Below, piece after piece: positions 1 to 11,540 of a stretch of DNA of 64,000 bases. The notes beneath the pieces were generated by a model. The model did no database searches and was not told where the DNA came from. It saw only the letters and a program-made list of their open reading frames with translations. Every line of letters begins with the position of its first letter. The stretch's first letter is position 1. Both the position numbers and the translations under genes were made by a program. Source of the stretch: Chimonanthus salicifolius (Eukaryota > Streptophyta > Magnoliopsida > Laurales > Calycanthaceae); the NCBI GenBank assembly GCA_013350335.1, contig CM023538.1, positions 60,005,080 to 60,069,079 on the forward strand. The letters are read 5' to 3'.

Positions 1-154
1 TTGATTTTCTAAAACATGTTGGAATCACTTCATTCCAAGTATTTTCAGTGTTCATAATCATGAAGAGAGAGAGATTAAAAAGAAAACATGTCTAGGGTTT
101 TGCTTCACCATTGTAGACTTGCTAATGGTTGGTTTGTTTTTGTTGGACATGTAG

Positions 155-2552
155 GGCGGCATATTAGTTGGTCCTTCTGGTTTGGGTCGCAACAAGGCAT
201 TCCTAGAGATTGTGTTCCCTCGGAGAAGCTTTTATGTAATGAGTACTGCAGCAATACTGGGGACTATTTACCACTTTTTTCTGATTGGAGCGAGACAAGA
301 TCCAAAAGTGGTGATCACTGCAGGAAGTAAAGCATGGAAAATTTCATCTGTCGGCACTCTGGTTTCTCTAATGATGTTTGTCTCCATGTTTTTCACGGCT
401 AAATCCATGGTAGGACAGCGTTGGGGGCGGTTTCTTCTTCATATTATTGGCTTTCTCAATAGCATTGACAACATTCCCCACTATACATCCACTCCTTGTT
501 GACCTTAAGATTCTCAACACGAAGCTTGGCCGACTTGCAATATCCACAGTGACGGCCAATAATGTTGCTGATTGGGTACTTCTCATAGCATTTCGATTGA
601 TCACACAAGGAAAACACATTGAGAAGGGGTTATATTACTTGGTTTCCTTGACTGCACTTATACTCTTCTGTTTTCTCGTCATTCGACCGGCGATGTTTCG
701 GATCATCCGTCAAACGCCAATTGGGAGACCAGTGGATAGCAAATATGTAACAGTCATTCTATTGGTGGTCTTGGTGATTGCACTTGTGAGTGACACGATT
801 GGTGCAACAGTGACAAACGGGGCTCTGATCATAGGGTTCGCCATGCCAGATGGGGACCCTTTGGGCTCAAGCCTTGTGGAGAAGAGTGAGTTTATTGTTG
901 AGAGTTTCCTTATGCCTCTCGTATATGCTTCCATTGGTTTGAAGACAGATGTTTTTGGTATTAAGGATTCAGCAGCCTTTTTCAACCTGGTATACTTACT
1001 AATCCTTGGGCATACGGCCAAATTCATGGGGACATTCTTGCTCTCTCGTCATCTTAAAATACCATTCTATGACTCTCTCTCACTTTCCCTTATCATGAAT
1101 ATTAAAGGTGTCGTGGAGTTGGTTGCCTTAGCACATTTGACCGATTTTAAGGTATTGGACAAATCTACTTAAATCTTTTTTTTTTCTTTTTTCTTCACTC
1201 AATCAGAATTATTTCCTTTTTTGAAGTTGACCCACCCCGTATGAGATTGGTAAGGACATGAAATGATGAATATCGATCTACCAATCAAACTCAAGTACCA
1301 ACCAAAAGCCCTATCTAGTTTGTTTTCAAATATAATTGGAGGACCAAATTGATTTTCTATTTTGCAGATCATGAGCGACCAAGCATACACGGTTGTAGTT
1401 CTAGCGACGGTGGTAATGACCGGATTTACAGCGCCGCTGGTGAGATGGTTCAGTCGACACTCAATGTTATACAGACCATACGATCGGAGAACTATCGAGC
1501 ATTCCAAACCTAATATGGAACTGCGCATTCTCGTATGCATCCACACCCAAGAGAATGTTCATGCCATCATCAACCTTCTTGAATCTTCCCATGCAACAGA
1601 AGAAAGCCCCATTCGTGTGTGTGCTTTAAACTTGGTAAAACTTTCGGGTCGTGCTGTTCCAATGCTAATATCACACAGTCTGCATTCAGAATCCTCCTCT
1701 TCAGCGATCCCCCACATTCACCACATCAACAATGCACTTCAAAACTATGAAGAACAACATGGAGAATGGCTTTCAATCCGTTATTATACATCTGTGTCTC
1801 CTTACACCACCATGTACCAAGACGTATGCATGCTTGCATTAGATAAAAAGGTGCCATTGCTCGTACTCCCCTTCCACAAAAATTACCAAATAGATGGTGG
1901 GGTGGATGCAACTACAGAGCGAAATATCCAGAATTTGAATTCCAAGATCCTTGTCGAGGCCCCATGTTCAGTTGGAATATTGGTAGATCGCGGGTGTGGA
2001 CAGCATTCGTTTGTGCAAGATTCTTGGTACCACATTTGTGTAATATTTTTGGGTGGTGCCGATGACCGTGAAGCCCTATCTTATGGCATCCGAATGGCGA
2101 GCCACCCGTGCACAATGTTAGATGTTGTGAGGATCTCAGCATTTGATGGTGATTGGGATGATGAGGAAGAGGCACAACTGGATGATGAGTTGCTAACCCT
2201 TTTCAGACAAGACTACGTAGACAATGAAAATGTGGTGTATAGAGAGGAGAAGGTGGATTCCGGCGCCGACACAATCCATATTATTGAAACCATCGTGAAT
2301 CAATACAATCTTATAGTTGTTGGAAGGCGACATGAGAGCAATTCAAGAACGATACAGGGCTTGTCTGAATGGTGTGAGGATCAGGAGCTAGGAGTGATTG
2401 GTGACCTCCTTGTTTCGTCCGATTTCTCAACCCAAACAGTCTCGGTACTAGTATTGCAACAACAGATCAACACTGGGATTAAAACATTCAATGTTCGTGA
2501 CTTGCGTATTCCCCGTGCTGTCCAATCTCGCTTTGCAACAGCATTTCAATAA
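155..2552 (+). pseudogene. CHX: CHX-type cation/H+ exchanger, 5' partial, frameshifted
   Basis: Cation/proton antiporter of the CPA2 family, closest in pattern to plant CHX15-like proteins; such proteins exchange K+ or related cations for H+ in endomembranes or plasma membrane. Exon 2 is 155-1151 (acceptor AG at 153-154, donor GT at 1152) and exon 3 is 1368-2552, both phase 0. Exon 1 lies left of the window: the intron sequence at 1-154 matches intron 1 of the copy at 8508-11280. Exon 2 encodes the membrane exchanger domain (GGILVGPSGLGRN at its start, MNIKGVVELVALAHL near its end). Exon 3 encodes the last membrane segment and the soluble C-terminal regulatory region (ELRILVCIHTQENV, GGADDREALSYGIRMA, SVLVLQQ). 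Against the other copy there is one extra base within 413-418, just after codons ATG GTA at 407-412. It shifts the frame and gives a stop at 500-502; the correct frame resumes by 447. Everything else in the visible part is open, so this is either a young pseudogene or an assembly error. Confidence 0.85.
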
Positions 2553-2761
2553 TTCTACAAGAAATTGGAGACTAAATATCTACTTGTCTTTTAAATAATG
2601 AATGATGTCTTCTGTTTCATCGTCTTTTATCTTCATTTTCATCTCCTTTTCTCTTTGCATTTGTGTAGGCACGTCTTCCTCCATGTATATGTGATTTTTG
2701 TAGAAAAATCTTGCTGGATGAAAGTTTCCAAGGTGGCCCCGTTCGCATTTGTGATGTTATC

Positions 2762-2976
2762 CAATGTTTTAATAATCAAAAAATTATATTCTCAGAAAAA
2801 TCAACATTTTCATTTTCTTCACTTAAAGAAATCAAACGTTTTTAAGAGTCAAGGGTCACAGATTTATTAAAAGAACCGGATTAACCCTTGGATCATTTAG
2901 AATTTTTAAATGACTCGATCTGTGTTTCAGCTGGGTCAAGGTTGACCTGCGGGTCAAGCCGAATTTGATAACATTG
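2762..2976. mobile_element. hAT-like MITE inside the left CHX arm
   Basis: A 215-bp insertion flanked by the 8-bp direct repeat ATGTTATC (2754-2761 and 2977-2984). Its ends are short inverted repeats: CAATGTT at the left and AACATTG at the right. Eight-base target duplications and short termini of this kind fit hAT elements. It has no coding capacity. The homologous position in the right arm (about 8300) has a single copy of the target and no insert, which supports the boundaries. Confidence 0.75.
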
Positions 2977-3055
2977 ATGTTATCATCCAAATTCTACTTC
3001 ATTTTGAACACAAATTTCATCCCTACGGAATTGTATTTGATAATCAATCAAAAAG

Positions 3056-4560
3056 GCATAAAGTCAAATAGTTAGCATTCCTTAGATCAAAGGGATCTCT
3101 AGTCTTAAAAGCCATATATGTTGTTCGATTGCAATGACAAAATTAATTTATAAGTCCCTAGTATGGCTAATAAGATCAGAGAACTCCTACTATTCGTATA
3201 CACAAGACTAGATCAAATTCCATCATATCTATATTAATTTTTTATTTGATGTAGACTAGGTAGGATTAGGATACCCAACCTTGATTGCTAAAGCAGAAGC
3301 TCGTGTATGAGATAAGAACCAATGCGAGTTTAACACAACCGTTGATCTTAGACGGTAAAACCCAATTTAATTAAGCACAAAAGTAATTGAAGCAAATTGC
3401 TCTGGTAAAATCAACACTGCATAAATAACCCCAAAAATCTCAAGATACCTTCCTCAATTCTCAACAATTTCCTGGAAAAATATCTTCAGCCAATCACCAT
3501 GGCTTAGTGAATACCAACTGACTTTCAGCCAGGAATAATGGGTTTAATCACCCTCAAAACTTGAGTCAATCACTCAACGTTTACAGACATGTAAACATAC
3601 CTGATTGAGGAGTTGGAATCAATCACCCTTCAACGTCTTTGAATGGGCTTGAGCTCACCTTTGCCAATTGCTGCAAGTCGTTGCAGAGAACTCCACTACC
3701 CAACGCGTTGCAGCAGTATTCTCCAAGCGATTCTGCAATTTGCACAGATCAAATCTGCCTGTTTCAATCGTCGGAAGACAGCTGGATTTTCCAGCAATAC
3801 TGCAACTCTTGCAGTATTAAATCAAAGCAAAACAGTCCATCGTTTGCAAGGAAATAATAAAATTTTATTCATCAGAATCTTCCCCTGAATCTACCCATTA
3901 CAACCTAATAAATAAGAAAAAACATCTCCTAAATCTAATAGGAATCGACCTTCCCATATACAATTTCGAATTTCAAAAATAATAAAGTTCTAAATTAAAC
4001 ACAATATCTAAGTTGGAAATAACTAAATAAATCTAATCCTAATCTAATTCTAACTAAAATTAGATAAGTTACCCATTCCAAAACGTTGCTGCTTGTAGAA
4101 GTTTCCAACGTTACTTGTAAATCAAATCCCACTTTAATTAAAACTCTTAACATCCATGCCATGCACGTTAATGTGTTTAGGTCTTCATGTCTTTGGGCCC
4201 AAGTTGATGTGTTAGCTTGATGGGAATTGGGCTTGGTTCACTTTGGATTTTGGGCTGATCCAAATTGATCGCACTCCGCCGGGATCGAAAATAAAATTTT
4301 GATCTTTTGACTTGGGACCCGAACTTGCTAATTCGATAATATACCCACCCGGGTCAAAATTAAAATTTTGATTACGTCCACATATGCCCACATCATTATT
4401 GTTCTTGTCAATTAAATTATTTTGGTCCAAATAAAAAGGAATGTTTGCTACGTATAAATTTAGATGCATAAATAACATTACAAAAAAGAAAAGCATAGTC
4501 ACTATTAATTTAATATTATAAAATATTCATGTCAAACTATAATCCAATTCAATCACAAAA
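3056..4560. other. Intergenic, probable degraded LTR-type sequence, no gene
   Basis: No open frame here has a recognisable protein. The stretch 3250-4150 has the look of a long terminal repeat in reverse orientation (moderately GC-rich islands with repeated GTTGCAG/CTGCAA motifs at 3670-3820, then AT-rich sequence), but I could not define ends or target duplications. The segment at 4250-4380 repeats the motif GATCGAAAATAAAATTTTGAT-like twice in diverged form (about 4282 and 4355). Confidence 0.3.
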
Positions 4561-5088
4561 GAAATAAGATGGGTTGATACCAGTGAGTTTTCGAATCCAA
4601 TTTCATATAAATATAACTATGGGTATAGAGATTAAAGCCAAATAGAGTATACGTGTCCAATTTTTTTTTTATATATAATTGTCCAATTTCATCCATCACC
4701 CATAATGGGTTGAAATTCAAATTTGGAATGCCTTTAATTAACCATCCATATAACCATATTAGTCTATGAATTTGAATACGATGGAACCATAGGTCTCTTA
4801 TTTATAACATTATAGTTTTTGCTTATAAAAAACCATTAAAAAATAACTTATATCCCTCAATATTCGATACTAGATTAATTTTTAATTGGATTGATGAATT
4901 AGAATCTACGTTTTAATAAAGCAAAGACTTAAAAATTAGAATATTGCATGTTGACAAGTGGGTCCACGTAAATGGTAAACCACTCATGGGAACATTCTCT
5001 CACTTGTTCAATGTTTCAACGTAGAACATAGAGAGATCTGCCACACAAAATGAAATTCGGCGGGTATGATGGTTGGGGTTGGCGAATG

Positions 5089-5206
5089 AGTTCCACATTT
5101 GAAGTGTAGAGGGAAATCTAAGGATTTATAAGGGACCTGGATCACTTCACCTAATAGATTAGTATTTTGGGATGGATACACAGTCCTAACAAGTGGTATT
5201 AGAGCC
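5089..5206 (+). mobile_element. LTR end plus primer binding site relic (copia-type)
   Basis: The sequence TGGTATTAGAGCC at 5194-5206 resembles the primer binding site complementary to the 3' end of plant initiator methionine tRNA, used by Ty1/copia and TRIM elements. Just before it, TCCTAACA (5184-5191) looks like an LTR terminus. The preceding 100 bases (from GAGTTCCACATTTGAAGTG) recur in diverged form at 6955 and 7097, so this is a repeated LTR end. A further related fragment occupies about 5222-5318. No internal coding region remains. Confidence 0.5.
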
Positions 5207-5690
5207 AAGTCTAAGAGTGTCTCATATAGACTCAGGAGATCCCTTAGGCGGATAAAGGACTTGAGTCACTCTACCTAATAGACTAGTCTTTTAAGATATA
5301 TATCGAGTCTTAACAGTGATCTTCCGGATTCAAAGAATTTACTATACGAAGGCCACTTTGTGAAACTGGCTTTATTCAATACAAATTGTTTATGATATTA
5401 GTTTTCAATGTTATAATATTTCATTAATCAAAGATTAAGCGTTAGCGGATTCAAAAACTAAGTGGTTGCATTTTGGCCATCGGATTGGTGTGTAGGGAAT
5501 CCACAAACACAGTGATGGAGATAATTATGTACCGAACCACGACACAAATTTTAATGAACACAAGAGATGAAATTCTACCCTAAACCCCTCCTTAGAGTAC
5601 AAAAATAAAAAGAAAATAACAAATACATTTCAACTATTGATTTGGCCGATTTGAAAATCTTCTCTATATGAAATTCTTTTAGGTTGAGTT

Positions 5691-5906
5691 TAGGGCTCAA
5701 ACTCGTACGGGTTGAGTAGGTTTAAATAAATTCAATCTAACTAATGTTAAAAATTATTGACCTTGAACTCAAATTGTTGACCCTGGACTCTCTTTTTTTT
5801 TTCAATCCAATCTGACTCTAATTTTAAAAAGATAAAACTCAACCCACTTGATTTCTCGAGTCGGATCATACGGGTCAGATTAAACCCGACCCAAATTTCA
5901 CCTCTA
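5691..5906. mobile_element. hAT-like MITE, TAGGG..GAAAC family, 216 bp
   Basis: Begins TAGGGCTCAAAC and ends TTTCACCTCTA. It is flanked by GTTGAGTT (5683-5690) and GTTGAGTC (5907-5914), an 8-bp target duplication with one mismatch. The interior has the family's recurrent CAACCC, TTGACC and CGGGTC motifs. Sister copies are at 16840, 41337 and 59997. Confidence 0.7.
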
Positions 5907-6951
5907 GTTGAGTCCATCAAATCGTGCCCGTTTCATCAAACAGGCTTAGGCCTAGGCTCAATTGGGGGAGCTTACTTCAAATGCAAACTCTACTTCGGCT
6001 TCAACATGCCCACATACCAATCAACACAATAGACGTTGATCACTTCAGTCGTTTCTCCTATTTTTGATCAATAACGACCATTTTAATATATATTTTTTAA
6101 TTAATTTTTTTTAATGTTGGATTAGTATTTCATTCAAAAAGAGAGTCCAATGGACAATAAGCAAAAGCCCACAGCCTGGACCAGGCCAGGCCAGCTATAA
6201 GAACAGCACAAAAGAATATAGAACCCATAGCCTAAAACAAAAAGGCTCATAATCAGGCAAACACAGAAACAAGCCCAATTAACAAGTTAGACCGTTAGAG
6301 AGATTAGAGCTTGCAAGAAAATGTCAGAATCCTCATAAAGTGATGATCATTCGGATAAAAAAATCAATATCCTTCGAGCAAGCAATCCTTGGGCCATCAG
6401 GGTTAAAGAGATCAATGAGAGCCCTGATGGCACAAACATAACCTTGACCTTTATAAAGACTCTTCTTGGAATCTATAATTTTTTTTTAAAAAAAAACTCA
6501 GTATACTCCATTTGAAAAGAGTCATTCACATAGTTATTTGAGTGGCCTTTTATACTTCAATTAAATGAAAGTTATCAATATAGACACATCGTATATTACG
6601 ACATACTTTTTTTCCATATATCACACACTCAAATTGACAAAAAATAAATGAAATGAGTAGGATGTTTGGATTATATGAGATGGCACTGCCTTCATAAATG
6701 AATGTTGGAAAAAAGTGAAAATATCTATAAATGATGATAATAGTAATATATTAATTATTGAGAAGTTGAGAAATAAGATAAAGCACTCGTATCACTAAAA
6801 GAAACAACAAAGGGAATAGTGATTGATGATAAACAACATTTACTGTATGCATCTGATAAGGTCTCAATCTAGTCAACTGTATAGAATCGACAACAAATTT
6901 AAAGTAAATCATATTAACAATTGAGGAACATCTTGTCCGAGCAATTTGCAA

Positions 6952-7166
6952 ACGAGTTCTACATTAAAAATATAGAGAAATCTAGAGATTTATAAAGAAT
7001 TTTGGTCACTCTACTTAACAAGCTAGTCTTTTGAGATGATACCCAGTCCTGACAAGTGGTATCAGAGCCAGGTCACTGTTGAAGTTCGCTACAAAGAGTC
7101 CCACATTGAAAGCTTAAAGAGAGATCTAGAAATTTATAAAAGACTTGGATCACTCCACCTAACTCA
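6952..7166 (+). mobile_element. LTR end and primer binding site relic, second copy
   Basis: TGGTATCAGAGCC at 7057-7069 is an exact match to the initiator-Met-tRNA type primer binding site used by copia and TRIM elements; TCCTGACA precedes it. The upstream 100 bases match the relic at 5089-5206. A third, shorter copy of the same LTR end follows at 7097-7166 and stops at the CACTCCACCTAA motif. No coding region is left. Confidence 0.5.
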
Positions 7167-8019
7167 AATAAAGCGGCAAGTAAACCTCTTACTCTAAAAA
7201 TTGACAATAAATACTTTACTAAAGAACTTTTATTGAAGATTGTCGAAGAAGCGTTCGTCAAAGAAAACAAAATGGCTTGAATGTTGCCATGGAAGAATTC
7301 CTCTAAGAAACCACTGGTCTAAAAGCCATGTAGAACAAATACATTAAGGGAGACCATTAGTCTGAAGATGTCGAAGAAAACCATTATTAAATATTTATTT
7401 TTTAAAACAATGATCAAATTAAAATTATGAAATGAACCAAAATATTTTCAATATAACTGAAAATAATATTTAATCTATTAGTAATGAAAATTAATTAAAA
7501 GTTATTATAAGGAGCTTAAAAAGGAATGACTTCACTGATCTTATTATGGTCATTTTTGGTAGACCAAATGTTAAATAATAGATTTTCTGTTGATGGTATT
7601 TTTGTAGGCACAACATGTTTTCAAAAATGATGTGGTGTGGTGGTGGTGGTGGTTATGTATATTTGAGTTATTTAAAAGTTAAAATATTTAGAGATTTCAT
7701 GACTTTTTTCTTTTAATCTTGTAACTAAAAATAATGATATTGAACCAAGATTTATTATTATTATTATTATTATTATAGATATTCCTACTTCATATTGAAG
7801 ACATGATCAATTTTATAAATACGTGAGATCACCCACAAGATATAAATCTTGGTAATCTTATTACAGGGGTTAGACCCTGAGGCTCAGAGTGGGTTAAAAC
7901 ATATTAGTAAAAAGTGATAAGGACATAATGATAAAATAACCAATTCACTGTGATGATTTATTTTTCATCCATGATCCCACAAGAAAGACTTGAATGATTA
8001 CAATGGGAAACTCCCTGTG
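7167..8019. other. Intergenic AT-rich sequence, no gene
   Basis: AT-rich, with a (GTG)n run at 7636-7652 and an ATT microsatellite at about 7756-7778. I see no coding, RNA or complete mobile element here. Confidence 0.4.
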
Positions 8020-8160
8020 AAATGAGATTCCAGGCGTCTCAATTGACTAATTCTTAGGACATATGTAAACCTCTCTATCCACACACGTCAGGTACAAACT
8101 ACGAGAAGTGGCCTTTTTTGTGGTGAGAGGGGCTTAATCTCAAAACCTCCTATAAACAAA
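8020..8160 (-). mobile_element. tRNA-derived SINE relic
   Basis: Read on the minus strand it contains GGATAGAGAGGTTTACATATG and GTCCTAAGAATTAGTC, core motifs shared with the SINE copies at 35185, 54300 and 62600. Its tRNA-like head is degraded. Confidence 0.45.
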
Positions 8161-8214
8161 GATGGAAATTGGTCATCAAACTAATCCTTCAAGATTAACA
8201 ATCATATTTACATA

Positions 8215-11060
8215 CATAGGGCTTTATTGATTATCAAATACAGTTTCATAGGGCCTGAATTTGTGTTGTTGTGGTGTGAAATGAGCTAGAATTTGGATGG
8301 TAACATCACAAGTGCCACCTTAGAAGCTTGTTTTCAACAAGATTTTTCTACCAAAATGATCATATATACATACACGAAGACGTCCATGCACGAATGCAAA
8401 GACAAAAGAAGAAGATAAAAATGAAGGAAAACTACACATTCATGGAAAAAGAGGAGAGAAACAAAAGAGATCATTCACTATTTACAGGACAAGTAACTAT
8501 TTAATGTTCAATTTCTTGTAGAATTATGAAAATGTTGTGGGAATCGAGATTGGACTGCCCGTGAAATACGCAAGTCACGAACATCGAATGTTATAATCCC
8601 AGTGTTGATCTGTTGTTGCAATACTAGTACTGAGACTGTTTGATTTGAGAAATCGGACGAAACAAGAAGGTCACCAATCACTCCTAGCTCTTGTTCCTCG
8701 CACCATTCAACTAACCCCTGCATCGTTCTTGAATTTCTCTCATGTCGCCTTCCAACAATTACAAGATTGTATTGATTTGCGATGGTTTCAATAATACGGA
8801 TTGTGTCGGCGCCGGAATCCACCACCTCCTCTCTATACGCCACATTTTCATTGTCTACATAGTTGTGTTTGAAAAAGGTTACCAACTTATCATCCAGTCG
8901 TGCCTCTTCCTCATCATCCCAATCATCAACAAATGCTCAGATCCTCACAACATCTGACATTGTGTGGGTGGCTCGCCATTCGAATGCCATAAGATAGGGC
9001 TTCGCGGTCATCGGCACCACCCAAAAATATTACACAAATGTGGTACCATGAATCCTGCACAAACGAATGGTGCCCACACCCCCGATCTACCAATATTCCA
9101 ACTGAACATGGGGCCTCGACAAGGATCTTGGAATTCAAATTCTGGATATTTCGTTCTGTAGCTGCATCTATCCCAGTATCTATTTCGTGTTGTTTGTGGA
9201 AGGAGAGTACAAGGAATGACACCCTTTTATCTAATGCAAGCATGCATACGTCTTGGTACATGGTGTTGTAAGGAGACACATGTATAATCATGAGTTGAAA
9301 GCCATCCCCCATGTTGTTCTTCATAGTTCTGAAGTGCTTTGTTGATGTGGTCAATGTGGGGGATGGCTGAAGAGGAGGATTCTGAATGCAGACTCTGTGA
9401 TATTAGCATTGGAGCAGCACGACCCTCAAGTTTTACCAAGCTTAAAGCATAGACACAAATGGGGCTTTTCTCTGTTGCATGGGAAGATTCAACAAGGTTG
9501 ACGATGGCAGGAACATTCTCTTGGGTGTGGATGCATGCGAGAATGCGCAGTTCCACACTGGGTTTGGAATGCTCAATGGTTCTCCTATCGTATGGTCTGT
9601 ATAACATTGAGTGTCGACTGAACCACCTCGCCAGCGGCGCTGCTAATCAGGTTATTACCACCGTATCTAGAACTACAGCCGTGTATACTTGGTCCTCCAT
9701 GATCTGCAAAATAGATAACCAATTTGGTCCTCCAATTAGCTTTGAAAACAAACTAGACAGGGCTTTTGGTTGGTACTTGAGAAATAAAGTCTCTCTCTCC
9801 CCCCTTCCTAGCATTTGAAACAAATACCAGACATTGGGAACCATTTTTTATTATAAAAGGAAAAAGAAAAGATAAAGTAGATTTTTCCAATGCCTTGAAA
9901 TCAGTCAAATGTGCAAAGGCAATCAACTCCACGACACTTTTAAAGTTCATGATAAGGGAAAGTGAGAGAGAGTCATAGAATGGTATGTTAAAATGACGAG
10001 AGAGCAAGAATGTCCCCATGAATTTGGCCATATGCCCAAGGATGAGTATGTATAAAAGGTTGAAAAAGGCTATTGAATCTTTAATACCAAAAATATCTGT
10101 CTTCAAACCAATGGAAGCGTATACGAGAGGCATAAGGGTCCTCTCAACAATAAACTCAGTCTTCTCCACGAGGGTTGAGGCCAAAGGAGCCCCATCTGGC
10201 ATGGCGAACCCAATGATCAGAGCCCCGTTTGTCACTGTTGCACCAATCGTGTCACTCACAAGTGCAATCACCAAGACCCCCAATAGAATGATCGTCACAT
10301 ATTTGCAATCCACCGGTCTCCCAACCAGCGTTTGACGGATGATTAGAAACATCGCCGGTCGAATGATGAGAAAACAGAAGAGTATAAGTGAAGTCAAGGA
10401 AATCAAGTAATATAACCCCTTCTCAATGTGTGATTGTGTGATTAATCGAAAGAGAATGAGATCTACCCAGTCAGCAACATTATTGGCCGTCGCTGTGGAT
10501 ATTGCAAGTCGGCCAAGCTTCGTGTTGAGACGCTTGAGGTCAGCAAGGATTGGATGTACAGTGGGGAATGTTGTCAATGATATTGAAAAAGCCATTAACA
10601 TGAAGAAAAAATTGCTGCCAACGCTCTGTACCATGGATTTAGCCGTGAAAAACATGGAGACAAACATCATTAGAGCAACAAGAGAACCAACGGATGAAAT
10701 TGCCCACGCTTTCCTTCCTGCATGGATCACCACTTTTGGATCTTGTCTCGCTGCAAGCAGGAAAAAGTGGTAAATAGTTCCCATTATTGCTGCAGTACTC
10801 ATTACACTAAAGCTTCTCCGAGGGAACACAGTCTCTAGGAATACCTTGTTGTGACCCAAACCAGAAGGACCTACCAATATGCCGCCCTACATGTCCAACA
10901 AAAACCAACCAACCATTAGCATGTCTACAATGGAGAAGCAAAAACCTAGACATGTTTTCTTTTTAATCTCTCTCTATATCTCTCTCTCTCCCTCTTGATG
11001 ATTAAGAACACATAAAATACTTGGAATGAAGGGAAAGAAAGAAAGAAAGACGTGCACTTA
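8215..11060 (-). repeat. Right arm of the inverted CHX duplication
   Basis: Reverse complement of 1-3055. The 3' flank of the gene is shared too: the stretch 8220-8310, read on the minus strand, matches 2970-3055 (CATCCAAATTCTA, then TTTGATAATCAAT). The arm has no MITE where the left arm has one: the minus strand reads GTGATGTTACCATCC at about 8296-8310, an empty site. Confidence 0.85.
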
Positions 11061-11280
11061 CGATGATTTTAGAAGTGATGCTGGGCGGATTAAGAGGCTT
11101 GAGGATGATCTGAACAAGGGAAGACATGACATTGACCAACGTTATTTGCAGCAACAAGAGAGGGACAGAAAAATCCAGTGGGGAGTCTCCATTTAGGATG
11201 CCACTAGAGTTGATCTTGTTTGGATAACACAAGATAGGGCTCACTAATGTTGTTGACGACGAAGTCATGTTCTTCACCAT
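8508..11280 (-). pseudogene. CHX: CHX-type cation/H+ exchanger, inverted copy with many lesions
   Basis: Paralogue of the exchanger at 155-2552 in opposite orientation. Exon 1 is 11280-11062 (73 codons from the ATG at 11280; contains ILCYPNKINSSG and NGDSPLDFSVPLLLLQ, a CHX N-terminus), exon 2 is 10886-9894, exon 3 starts at 9703. Lesions relative to the other copy: the intron 2 donor reads GC (9893-9892) where the other copy has GT; an in-frame TGA at 9649-9647 replaces Gly just after the VVLDTVVIT segment; a 2-base deletion near 9282; a second 2-base deletion near 8972; another in-frame TGA at 8939-8937; and loss of the normal stop by a 1-base deletion, so the last frame runs on to 8508. 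The order exchanger domain then C-terminal regulatory region is still readable. With two nonsense codons and two frameshifts it cannot give a full exchanger, although exons 1 and 2 are open and could give a truncated membrane domain. Confidence 0.88.
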
Positions 11281-11322
11281 GGTTTCTTTGAAGTGTTTGG
11301 ATGAGGTTTCAGTGTGGAAACT

Positions 11323-11330
11323 CTTTTATA
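11323..11330 (-). promoter_or_regulatory. Candidate TATA box of the inverted CHX copy
   Basis: On the minus strand the sequence reads TATAAAAG, ending 42 bases before the ATG at 11280. This is the usual plant TATA consensus, and the spacing would leave a 5' leader of only about 10-20 bases. No transcript evidence is available. Confidence 0.4.
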
Positions 11331-11339
11331 GTATAATGG

Positions 11340-11502
11340 TTGGTTTGTAGGCCAACTTTTATGTGCAATCTTCTGTTCTTCCATTGTAGTTGCCAACTCA
11401 TTACAATGAATGCAACCAATTAATGCCTGAATATAGGCAATGGCTATGAGAAGCCAACTTAGTCCAAGTTGGACTCTACTGCAATTCCTCTAAAGCCATT
11501 TA

Positions 11503-11540
<38 letters not shown>

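Larger units (their letters stand above)
1..3055 (+). repeat. Left arm of a large inverted duplication containing CHX
   Basis: This arm matches the reverse complement of about 8215-11060. Similarity covers intron 1 (1-154), exons 2 and 3, intron 2 and about 250 bases beyond the stop, ending near the shared motif TTTGATAATCAAT at about 3035-3050. The arm probably continues left of the window, since exon 1 is missing here. A 215-bp MITE interrupts it at 2762-2976. Confidence 0.85.

Noticed and set aside
710..1027. Open frames antisense to the CHX exons (also 10018-10335, 1912-2175, 8964-9161)
   Set aside because: Shadows of the sense coding sequence; the same shadow appears in both copies because the sense strands are homologous.
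3639..3888. Overlapping 72- and 81-codon frames
   Set aside because: No family pattern, and they lie in a probable degraded LTR-type repeat with GTTGCAG repeats.
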